Source of the DNA: Erysipelothrix sp.
GTDB lineage: Bacteria > Bacillota_I > Bacilli_A > Erysipelotrichales > Erysipelotrichaceae
Direction: 5' to 3'
DNA: 13,314 bases
Assembly: GCA_030152625.1 (NCBI GenBank)
Contig: JASLJD010000093.1
Coordinates: 1-13,314 of the forward strand
Position 1 is the stretch's first letter. Each line of letters opens with the position of its first letter. The notes beneath the pieces were generated by a model. It had not been told where the DNA came from. It searched no databases and was given only the letters and a program-made list of their open reading frames with translations. Shown in pieces: positions 1 through 6,202 of the stretch. The translations under genes were made by a program, and so were the position numbers.

Positions 1-357
1 CAAAGCAGTCGCTAAGGAACCCACGCCCAAAAGATTATGTCCACATCCATGTCCGTGTCGGCGATCAGGATCTTTTTCTGCTTGATAACTCAGGGCTTTT
101 TGACTCATGCCCTCCAGGGCATCATATTCTGCTAGAAGGCCCAATTTGACCTCACCTTTTCCGTAAGTAGCAAGAAAAGCATGCTCCATCCCTGCCACAG
201 AACGCTGTACTTCAAAGCCTTCTTCTTCTAAAAGTTCTTGCATAAGATCGGCTGACTGCGCTGTTTCGAAACGTATTTCAGATGCTTTCCAAATTTCCCA
301 ACTTAAATCAATGAGTTTTTCTTGACGTTTTTCAAGTGATCTTTGAATATTGATCAC
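1..357 (-). CDS. M20D-family amidohydrolase (AbgB/IAA-amidohydrolase-like), N-terminal part
   Basis: The first 119 codons of a metal-dependent amidohydrolase are visible; the rest lies beyond the left edge. Members of this family cleave amide bonds of N-acyl or p-aminobenzoyl amino acids in the cytoplasm. Two family blocks are clear: LLAEYDALEGM (about residues 74-84) and HGHGCGHNLLG (101-111), where Cys105 and His107 correspond to the metal-binding Cys and His of M20D enzymes. The start is GTG at 357, chosen because AGGAGGG lies 6 bases upstream and the protein begins in typical fashion (MINIQRSLEKRQEKL). It follows the Gfo/Idh/MocA gene on the same strand, with a hairpin between them (378-403). 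No good promoter is visible in the gap, so it is probably expressed by readthrough as the last known operon member. The substrate is unknown; an amidohydrolase here could mean the operon substrate carries an N-acyl group, which is inference only. Confidence 0.85.
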   Translation of the reverse strand, partial: MINIQRSLEKRQEKLIDLSWEIWKASEIRFETAQSADLMQELLEEEGFEVQRSVAGMEHAFLATYGKGEVKLGLLAEYDALEGMSQKALSYQAEKDPDRRHGHGCGHNLLGVGSLATAL

Positions 358-377
358 AAACTTCCCTCCTTATAGAT

Positions 378-403
378 AAAAAGCGTCCCTCAGAACGCTT
401 TTT
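378..403 (-). terminator. Intra-operon hairpin with T-tract, probable attenuating terminator
   Basis: AAAAAGCGT (378-386) pairs with ACGCTTTTT (395-403) around an 8-base loop. Only four pairs are G-C, and on the minus strand the T run is about five bases. It overlaps the stop codon of the Gfo/Idh/MocA gene (403-405) and ends about 20 bases before the amidohydrolase start. It probably lowers rather than abolishes expression of the amidohydrolase gene. The stem is symmetric, so it could also act on plus-strand transcripts. Confidence 0.6.
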
Positions 404-1275
404 TATTCATTCAATGCATGATTAATTTGACTGAGTTTTTTCATCATTTCACAGCTTTCTTGCACTGAAATGCTTGTTTTGCCTTCTTTGAAAAATTGTA
501 AAACAGCTTTTAGAAGATAGTCATACAAAGGCTTTTGATCATTCACAATGGAATCTGAAAAAAGGCCTTCTCGATTCATAACCATCGCTCTGAATTCGTG
601 CATGTCTTGAGGATAGGCATGTAAAACACATTCAATCCCCTTGGCTTCAAAAGCGATCCGATCATAATTTGCTTTCTTTTCACATGATTTGAAATGAAAG
701 TCTATCCCGATGAGGCGATGTAAAATCGTTAAGAGATGGATGCCATACCAATGAAAGGCTGGTACTTCCTTTTCACGATAAGCTGGGCCTTCGATCACAA
801 TCTTGCGTGTGCTTTCATTGATCGTATCCGCTAATCTTTTGACAAAAGGACTGAAATAAAGGGCTGAACTGGAGAACAATTTTAAGCCCTTTTTTTCAAG
901 TTGAAGGATTCGATCGCATTCCTTAGAATCGTAAACAAGCGGCTTATCAACAAAGATCGGTTTTTGATAAACAGCCAGCCTTTCAATCCAATCAAGATGA
1001 TAGCTTGCATCGACATTTAAAATCATGTAAGCATCGTGTTCTTCAAGCTTTCTTTTATCATCATACCAAGCAATTGGATAGTCTTTCAAAGATTTTTCAA
1101 TCGATGCTTGACGATTTCGACTTAAAGCCATCTCACTTTGATGATCGCGATAAATGCTTTGGACTTGCCATTCTTTTGACAAGTCCGCATCTTCAAATAA
1201 TCGTTGCGTAAAGGCAGTCACGTGGGTGGAATCATGGCCAATGATTGCTATTTTTTTCTTGCTAGTTGGCGCCAT
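403..1275 (-). CDS. Gfo/Idh/MocA-family NAD(P)-dependent oxidoreductase, short form
   Basis: This 290-residue protein is a probable cytoplasmic sugar or cyclitol dehydrogenase. The N-terminal Rossmann strand reads KKIAIIGHDSTHVTAFTQ (residues 7-24), a GxDxxH variant of the usual GxGxxG loop. The family EKP motif appears as VDKP (109-112), with Lys111 in the catalytic or cofactor position. At 290 residues it is shorter than the usual 330-380, and the C-terminal substrate domain looks abbreviated. The ATG at 1275 lies inside the last codons of the upstream lyase gene, a 28-base overlap in another frame. The ribosome site is weak (GTGGA), so translation is probably coupled to the upstream gene. 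The TAA stop is embedded in the following hairpin. The substrate cannot be read from the sequence; the operon suggests a sugar acid or keto sugar. Confidence 0.8.
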   Translation of the reverse strand: MAPTSKKKIAIIGHDSTHVTAFTQRLFEDADLSKEWQVQSIYRDHQSEMALSRNRQASIEKSLKDYPIAWYDDKRKLEEHDAYMILNVDASYHLDWIERLAVYQKPIFVDKPLVYDSKECDRILQLEKKGLKLFSSSALYFSPFVKRLADTINESTRKIVIEGPAYREKEVPAFHWYGIHLLTILHRLIGIDFHFKSCEKKANYDRIAFEAKGIECVLHAYPQDMHEFRAMVMNREGLFSDSIVNDQKPLYDYLLKAVLQFFKEGKTSISVQESCEMMKKLSQINHALNE

Positions 1276-2324
1276 TTTTCCACGTTTTCTTGAATAAAGT
1301 CATAATCACAATATTCAGGATACAAAGCTTCCACCCGATCGATTGCCTCGCTTTGTCCTGGACTCAAACGTTCATGATCCATCAGACAAGTGTTGCCTTG
1401 AAGCAAACCAGATCGAGCGAGTACTTCGTTAATTCCTGCAATCGAACCTTTGAATTGGTTTTTGGAATCAAAGAAAGCATCGTTCATATCCGTCACTTTG
1501 ACCCCTTCTAAAAGAAGCTCCGGATAATTTTCACCTGTTTTACGTGCTTTTTGAATCGCTTCAAACAATGTCACAGCAGAACGAGTCCAAGCTGCCCAAT
1601 GGCCTAAAAGACCGCCTACGATGTCTTTACGGATCATTTCGCCATCGACTTCAAATTCATAACTTGTCAGTAAATCCGCAACAATATTATCATCATTACC
1701 GGTATAAATCGCAATCTCATCCCGACGACTTGAAGCGATCACTGCACGAACAACATCCAAAGTTTGATAACGATTGAAAGGCGCTGCCTTCACAGCACAA
1801 ACACCTTCAATTTCCATAAATTCATGCCAGAATTCATAGGTGAAAACACGACCTCCAACAGAAGGCTGAAGGTAAAAACCAAAGACAGGAATTTCTTTTG
1901 CAACTGCTCGGGTCCGATCTAAGATCTCTGCTTCACTGAGATCTTCAAGACCGCCCATGGCCAAAAGCCCTAAATCATAACCTAAAGAAGCCGCATACTT
2001 CGCTTCCTCAACAGCCTGCTCTTTGGGACCAGAAAGACCAGCAATTTTGATAATCGGACGATCGAGTTCTCTTTTTTCGATTTCCTCAATGGCCATCCTT
2101 AAAACAGGCTTATAGAGATTAATCTCTGGATCACGAATTTCAAATTGTGTCGTATGAACTCCCACCGCAATCCCATCAACACCGGCATCAAGATAATAAT
2201 GTGTTAAGGCGCGTTGATTGAGCTCATCGAGTGTTTTATCAGGATTTAAGGCAAGCGGATGCGCTGGGATTACGCCACCTTCATGCAATAATTTTTTGAT
2301 GTCTGCTTTTAAACGATGACTCAT
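1248..2324 (-). CDS. Dihydrodipicolinate synthase/N-acetylneuraminate lyase (DapA/NAL) family protein
   Basis: This 358-residue protein is a class I aldolase-type TIM barrel. Related enzymes condense pyruvate with an aldehyde, cleave 2-keto-3-deoxy acids or dehydrate sugar acids through a Schiff-base lysine. Visible motifs are GVIPAHPLALNPDKTLDE near the N-terminus, FGFYLQPSVGG (148-158; Tyr151 matches the YNxP tyrosine) and VCAVKAAPFNRYQTLDV (175-191; Lys179 is the expected Schiff-base lysine). The GTTGE signature of true DapA is replaced by VGVHTTQFEIRDPE, so lysine biosynthesis is unlikely. The ATG at 2324 is preferred over the upstream in-frame ATG at 2381 because AAGGAGAG precedes it and only one base separates it from the preceding stop. 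It sits third in a four-gene run with dehydrogenases, so cleavage or dehydration of an oxidised sugar intermediate is the likeliest role. Confidence 0.82.
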   Translation of the reverse strand: MSHRLKADIKKLLHEGGVIPAHPLALNPDKTLDELNQRALTHYYLDAGVDGIAVGVHTTQFEIRDPEINLYKPVLRMAIEEIEKRELDRPIIKIAGLSGPKEQAVEEAKYAASLGYDLGLLAMGGLEDLSEAEILDRTRAVAKEIPVFGFYLQPSVGGRVFTYEFWHEFMEIEGVCAVKAAPFNRYQTLDVVRAVIASSRRDEIAIYTGNDDNIVADLLTSYEFEVDGEMIRKDIVGGLLGHWAAWTRSAVTLFEAIQKARKTGENYPELLLEGVKVTDMNDAFFDSKNQFKGSIAGINEVLARSGLLQGNTCLMDHERLSPGQSEAIDRVEALYPEYCDYDFIQENVEKWRQLARKK

Positions 2325-2325
2325 T

Positions 2326-3351
2326 TTAAAACTCTCCTTCTCGTTCTTGGAAGTGAGTTGGCTTATCATCCAATTCCCCACCGTTTTCTATCCATGTCAC
2401 AATATAACGAATCATTTCACGGATGCTGGTTTGTGGATAGCCAAAGAGTTCATGAGCTTTGGATGCATTGCTTAAAAGAGCCGTATCTTCTTCTTGGCCT
2501 GTGAAAATAGGTTTAATGCCCATTTCTTGACCGATGGTCTCAGCTAACCAACGTACCGACAATGTTTCCGGTCCGGTCACATTGACGACATTAGCAGGTA
2601 CCGTTGTATGATTCAAGGCGCGAATGGCTACTTCACAAGCATCCGGCTGCCAGATAACATTCACATGACCCATGGACAAATCAATCGCTTCGCGGTTTTT
2701 AATCGCAAGGGCCAATTCAACAAGCACACCGTAACGAACATCGATCGCATAATTTAAACGATAAATGAAGGTTGGAGTCTTGTTTAATTCGGAAAAATAC
2801 TCAAAAATACGCTCACGACCAAGGCATGATTGCGCATATTCTCCGTAAGGCTCAGGTTTCACTTCTTCTGATGGTGCTGTCGAACGCACATCGACTAATT
2901 GATAAACGGTTCCGGTTGAAAAAGCAACAATCTTTGAATTTGGAAAACTTTCCGCAACCTTCCCTGGTAAGTAGGAATTCAAAGCCCAAGTATAAGCTTC
3001 ATTGCCACTTGCCCCAAATTTATAACCAACCATGTAGATAATGTTTTCAACTTGCGGTAATTTATCTAAAGCTTGCGGCTCTAAGAAATCCGCAACAATC
3101 GTTTCTACGCCCAAATCATCGAAGCGTTGGCGATCTTTTTTTCCACCACTGAAACGTGCAACACCGTAAACCTTCTTCTTTATCCCCGCTTCTCTCAAAG
3201 CATTGACTAAAAGTGCGGCCAAATTATAACCCATCTTACCGCTTACACCAAGAATCATGATATCGCCATCAATTTTCTTCACATCTTCAATGAGGGCTTC
3301 ACTGGGTGTATACATCATTGTTTCAATTTCTTGTAAAATTTCTTGTGACAT
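2326..3351 (-). CDS. NAD(P)-dependent epimerase/dehydratase, extended SDR family
   Basis: This 341-residue protein is an extended short-chain dehydrogenase/reductase, probably acting on a sugar or sugar acid. The nucleotide-binding loop is ILGVSGKMGYNLA (33-45; Gly35, Gly38, Gly41). The SDR active-site Ser/Thr strand is IVAFSTGTVYQL (141-152). The catalytic YxxxK region reads EYAQSCLGRERIF (171-183): Tyr172 is present, but the lysine position holds Cys176. The fold is otherwise intact and of normal length, so this may be a subfamily trait rather than damage. Thirty or so residues precede the Rossmann strand, more than in most SDRs. The ATG at 3351 follows the dehydrogenase stop by three bases, with an AAAGGA element upstream, and the gene ends one base before the lyase start. 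It may catalyse epimerisation or oxidation of an operon intermediate; the reaction is not identifiable from sequence. Confidence 0.82.
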   Translation of the reverse strand: MSQEILQEIETMMYTPSEALIEDVKKIDGDIMILGVSGKMGYNLAALLVNALREAGIKKKVYGVARFSGGKKDRQRFDDLGVETIVADFLEPQALDKLPQVENIIYMVGYKFGASGNEAYTWALNSYLPGKVAESFPNSKIVAFSTGTVYQLVDVRSTAPSEEVKPEPYGEYAQSCLGRERIFEYFSELNKTPTFIYRLNYAIDVRYGVLVELALAIKNREAIDLSMGHVNVIWQPDACEVAIRALNHTTVPANVVNVTGPETLSVRWLAETIGQEMGIKPIFTGQEEDTALLSNASKAHELFGYPQTSIREMIRYIVTWIENGGELDDKPTHFQEREGEF

Positions 3352-3354
3352 CCT

Positions 3355-4368
3355 TTATTTCCTTTCCTTTCCATAATTAAAAATCTGTGTTAAGTAAGCT
3401 GCCCCTGGACGAGACAAGCTATCATAAGCTGCTTCATATTCTTCCAATTGGAAATCACGTTCAAAGTAATCATCAAGCTTGATTCTTTTTTCATTGGCTA
3501 GGCGCACAAACTCAGCGACATTGCGACCCTCTGTCCAACGCACATAAGCATAAGGATAGTCGATCGCATGCAATTCATAATAAGGATCATAACGACCCGG
3601 ACCGCCTGCTCGAGAAATGATGATCTCTGCTTCTTTCGCAAACATGAGCTCACGACGATAATTGGGTTGAATATCCCCAACAATCACCGATTTTCCACGG
3701 TCTCTTAGCCATTCTAAGCTTTTGTTTGTTAAGTAATTGGAATCTCCGCCAACACAAAGGAAGACCGCATCGGCACCCTGGCCTTGGGTGATTTCCATTA
3801 ACTTTTCCTCCATCTCTTTTTCATCGGAGTAGGATGGAATACCGCTGATTTCTTCTAAAAGCTCAGCTCTTTGGCTGGAGCGATTAAGCGGCAAGACGAT
3901 CAAGCCTGCTTGATGGGCAATTTGTGATATCAATTGGCCATAAATACCCAAACCGACCACAACGGCCACTTCACCAAAGGCCAAATCAGCTTGACGCAAG
4001 GCATGAATTGCGATGGCACCTAAACCACCCATGGCTGCTTCCCTGAGATCAAGACCATCGGGTATTTTCACTGCCAAGGTTTCGGGCACGGACAAATACT
4101 CCATATGCCCCGTATACGGTGCACCATAAACAGCAACACGATCCCCTTTTTTCAAGTTACGAACATCTTCTGACACTTCTTTCACAATCCCTGCGGCACT
4201 ATAACCAAGTGGGAAAGCATCTTCTTGGGCATTGGCTGCCATGTTCAATTCTGTGCCTGGAGAGATTGCGGAAAAACAGGTTTCTACATAAACATGTCCT
4301 TTTTTTAAGACAGGTTTTTCTTTTTCTAATAACGCTATTTTTCCATTTTTTGCTCCTATATAACGCAT
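3355..4368 (-). CDS. Medium-chain (zinc-type alcohol) dehydrogenase-like oxidoreductase
   Basis: This 337-residue protein is the first gene of the operon. An N-terminal GroES-like domain shows SAISPGTELN (about 33-42), GYSAAGIVKEVSEDV and KKGDRVAVYG. It is followed by a Rossmann domain with VVVGLGIYGQLISQ (GxGxxG). The C-terminal region has GGPGRYDPYYE and DYPYAYVRWTEGRN, characteristic of a subfamily related to the MDR half of two-domain MDR-Gfo/Idh enzymes. The cysteine ligands of classical zinc dehydrogenases, including the structural four-Cys lobe, are not visible, so zinc dependence is doubtful. The ATG at 4368 is chosen because GGAGG lies just upstream; an in-frame start at 4443 would read through the promoter and the cre box. 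It probably oxidises a sugar hydroxyl in the first step of the pathway. A separate Gfo/Idh/MocA gene sits later in the same operon. Confidence 0.83.
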   Translation of the reverse strand: MRYIGAKNGKIALLEKEKPVLKKGHVYVETCFSAISPGTELNMAANAQEDAFPLGYSAAGIVKEVSEDVRNLKKGDRVAVYGAPYTGHMEYLSVPETLAVKIPDGLDLREAAMGGLGAIAIHALRQADLAFGEVAVVVGLGIYGQLISQIAHQAGLIVLPLNRSSQRAELLEEISGIPSYSDEKEMEEKLMEITQGQGADAVFLCVGGDSNYLTNKSLEWLRDRGKSVIVGDIQPNYRRELMFAKEAEIIISRAGGPGRYDPYYELHAIDYPYAYVRWTEGRNVAEFVRLANEKRIKLDDYFERDFQLEEYEAAYDSLSRPGAAYLTQIFNYGKERK

Positions 4369-4396
4369 GATTGCCTCCTTCTTACAAGTCTCACAC

Positions 4397-4412
4397 TTGA
4401 ATACGCTTACAT
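4397..4412 (-). promoter_or_regulatory. cre box (CcpA site) on the sugar-operon promoter
   Basis: On the minus strand this reads ATGTAAGCGTATTCAA, which fits the cre consensus WTGNNARCGNWWWCAW at every position. It overlaps the end of the -10 element (4411-4416), where CcpA binding would block initiation. This predicts glucose repression of the operon. The match is seen directly; the function is inferred. Confidence 0.7.
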
Positions 4413-4439
4413 TATAGGCCAAAAAAATAACGATTCCTA
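4411..4439 (-). promoter_or_regulatory. Promoter of the sugar-catabolic operon, weak -35
   Basis: A perfect TATAAT lies at 4416-4411 on the minus strand, about 45 bases before the dehydrogenase ATG. At 17-bp spacing the -35 would be TAGGAA (or close to it), a poor match. A strong -10 with a poor -35 is typical of an activator-dependent promoter, in keeping with the divergent AraC-family gene. The leader also holds CAAGT/ACTTG inverted arms (4385-4399). Confidence 0.6.
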
Positions 4440-4448
4440 GCATGCTTC

Positions 4449-4476
4449 TTGCTTGATTTTTGTAATATTTTGCTTG
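4449..4476. promoter_or_regulatory. Direct repeat TTGCTTG x2 at 21-bp step, candidate AraC-family operator
   Basis: TTGCTTG occurs at 4449-4455 and 4470-4476, exactly 21 bp apart, or two helical turns. AraC-family activators bind such direct half-sites with their two HTH motifs. The pair starts about 10 bp upstream of the -35 position of the minus-strand operon promoter, the usual place for an activator. A cre-like sequence with one mismatch (TTGTAAGCGGTTAAAA, 4474-4489) overlaps the distal copy. The repeat is visible; binding by the adjacent regulator is inference. Confidence 0.45.
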
Positions 4477-4592
4477 TAAGCGGTTAAAACAAAGACTTTT
4501 TTAAGATTCCTCGTCTTTTTTACCGCAGTTCCTCTGAAAAGATTGCGAAAATGTGCATAAATCGTGAAAATAGACTTAAAGAGGTGAAGAGC

Positions 4593-5420
4593 ATGAAAGA
4601 CTTTCAATACATGGTCTATGAATTTAAAGACCCTAAGTTTCCTATTGTCTTTGAATATGTTAACCAAAAAAGATATGAAAGTTCCAATGCACACTGGCAC
4701 ACAAATTTAGAGCTTGTTTATTTATTGATGGGCGAAGCGAAAATTGTGGTCAATGACCAGATACATGAAGCTCAGTCGGGGGATATCATTATTTTTAATA
4801 CCAATGACATCCATCGTATTGAAGCTGTTTCCGATGAAATCCATTATTACTCACTTGTTTTAGATCATAAATTCTGTAACGATCAAGGCTTTGATACCAT
4901 GAACAATGATTTCAATGTGGTCACCGAAGATTTGGAGATGCGAAACATCTTTCAAATCATTGGTCATGAAATGAACAAGGAGAAGAAATATTATCAAGAT
5001 GCGGTTCGTGCCCTTTCCATTACCATGTTGATTTTGCTCTTTCGGAATCAACGGGTAGCAAAGGAGCAACGCATTGATACCGATGTGCCCCAAGTTCATT
5101 ATGTTAAAGAAGCGATGGAGTACATCCATCAGCACTATGATCAAGATTTATCCCTTGATGAAATCGCAAATCATGTTGGCATCAGTAAGTATCATTTCAG
5201 TCGTGTTTTTAAGGATGTCACATCCCTAACAATCAATCAATACATCAACAATCTACGCTGCAAGCAAGCTCGACAACTTCTGCTTACCACTGAGCTTCCT
5301 GTCAGCCAAATCGCAGACCAAACAGGCTTTCGCTCCGTATCCTAATTTACCAAAGCATACAAACGTTTGTTTTCACAAACACCCACTGAATCACGGAAAG
5401 AAAGCACTGTTCAAGGATAA
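4593..5420 (+). pseudogene. AraC-family transcriptional regulator interrupted by an in-frame TAA
   Basis: An N-terminal cupin domain (HWHTNLELVYLLMGEAKIVV, then SGDIIIFNTNDIHRI) is followed by an AraC-type double HTH beginning near YIHQHYDQDLSLDEIANHVG and HFSRVFKD. The reading frame stops at TAA (5343-5345) after GFRSVS, 250 residues in, just where AraC proteins normally read SYFxKxFKK. The same frame then continues with FTKAYKRLFSQTPTESRK and ends at TAA 5418-5420, giving a normal length of about 275. A single base change from TAT or TAC (Tyr) explains this. The truncated form keeps HTH1 but loses the HTH2 recognition helix, so DNA binding is probably impaired. The start at 4593 is chosen for AGAGGTGA upstream; the earlier in-frame ATG at 4551 has no such site. 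It faces the sugar operon and is its likely activator. Sequencing error or stop readthrough remain possible. Confidence 0.82.
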
Positions 5421-5421
5421 G

Positions 5422-5459
5422 AAAAAGGAAGATCTTAAACGATCTTCCTTTTTTATTTT
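5422..5459. terminator. Bidirectional rho-independent terminator
   Basis: AAAAAGGAAGATC (5422-5434) pairs perfectly with GATCTTCCTTTTT (5441-5453) around the loop TTAAAC, followed by a T-rich run. It starts one base after the restored stop of the AraC-family gene and lies just before the stop of the convergent EEP gene (5465), with T-tracts available on both strands. Its place right after 5420, not 5345, supports 5420 as the original end of the regulator gene. Confidence 0.9.
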
Positions 5460-5464
5460 GATCA

Positions 5465-6202
5465 TCACTCATCCGCAAAGCTAACAGAAAGAGCATAATG
5501 ATCCGATATCAACGGTGATTTATCCCCATCTAAAACAACATGATGCGATAAAACCCGTGCTTTTTCACTGACGAAAACATAATCAATGCGTTTGGGATCT
5601 TGCGCCTCTTCCCAACCATCGATCGATCCCAAAGTGGTTTCATAACCTGATTTCTTTTCGGCTAAATGATAGCTATCATAAAGAGCAAGTTTTTCATCCG
5701 CATCTTCCAAATTAAAATCCCCGGCGACAATACAGGGTTTTTGAAGATGCTTTTCAAAGACTGCCCACTGCTTTGAAAACGGATCGAGGGGATCATCCTC
5801 CCAGCCAAAATGCACATTGTAGAAATGCATGCCTTCATATTTAATCATTTGCACTTTACGGCGACGAAAGTCCTCATAATCATCGCTTTTTGAAACCAAA
5901 TAAGTCGCATGTTCCTCTGCTTTAGCAAGGGAGAGGATTGCAAGCCCTTCATCAAAGCGATCATAAGCAAGATGCACTTTATCATAATAGAGATGGTAAT
6001 GAAGACCGTAGGCGAAAAGTTTTTTTTGGACACGGTAAGCAAAATTATCTTTTGCAATCGCTTCTAAGCTTCTTTTTTGATTCACTTCTTGAAGAAAAAC
6101 CAAATCATAGGCCTCAAAGAAGATTTCTTCAGCCAAAGCCTTGACCTTTTCTTCGCTGTCGCCATCGACTAAACTGTGGGTATTGAGACTTAAAATCTTC
6201 AT
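5465..6202 (-). CDS. Endonuclease/exonuclease/phosphatase (EEP) superfamily hydrolase
   Basis: This 245-residue protein belongs to the EEP fold (DNase I, exonuclease III, sphingomyelinase and inositol-phosphatase relatives), which hydrolyses phosphodiester or phosphomonoester bonds with Mg2+. All core motifs are in order: SLNTHS (Asn7), VFLQEV (Glu39), FDEGLAILS (83-91), VHFGW (His131), GDFNLED (161-167), RIDYVFVS (Asp207) and SDHYAL (Asp234, His235). It lacks a signal peptide, so it is probably cytoplasmic. The ATG overlaps the stop of the PTS gene as ATGA, with GAGGTGA about 10 bases upstream, so it is coupled to the permease and should share its promoter and catabolite control. The motifs do not separate nuclease from phosphatase. 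Its pairing with a sugar permease favours a small phosphorylated substrate, but that is a guess. Confidence 0.88.
   Translation of the reverse strand: MKILSLNTHSLVDGDSEEKVKALAEEIFFEAYDLVFLQEVNQKRSLEAIAKDNFAYRVQKKLFAYGLHYHLYYDKVHLAYDRFDEGLAILSLAKAEEHATYLVSKSDDYEDFRRRKVQMIKYEGMHFYNVHFGWEDDPLDPFSKQWAVFEKHLQKPCIVAGDFNLEDADEKLALYDSYHLAEKKSGYETTLGSIDGWEEAQDPKRIDYVFVSEKARVLSHHVVLDGDKSPLISDHYALSVSFADE

Noticed and set aside
1248..2381. Lyase gene starting at 2381, and likewise the dehydrogenase at 4443 and the PTS permease at 7926
   Set aside because: The internal starts at 2324, 4368 and 7830 have clear ribosome binding sites; the longer versions run into the preceding gene or through promoter and operator elements and add sequence with no family likeness.
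4437..4700. 87-codon minus-strand open frame across the divergent promoter region and the start of the AraC gene
   Set aside because: It overlaps the operator region and the well-supported regulator start, shows no family pattern, and has a composition expected of antisense to AT-rich DNA.
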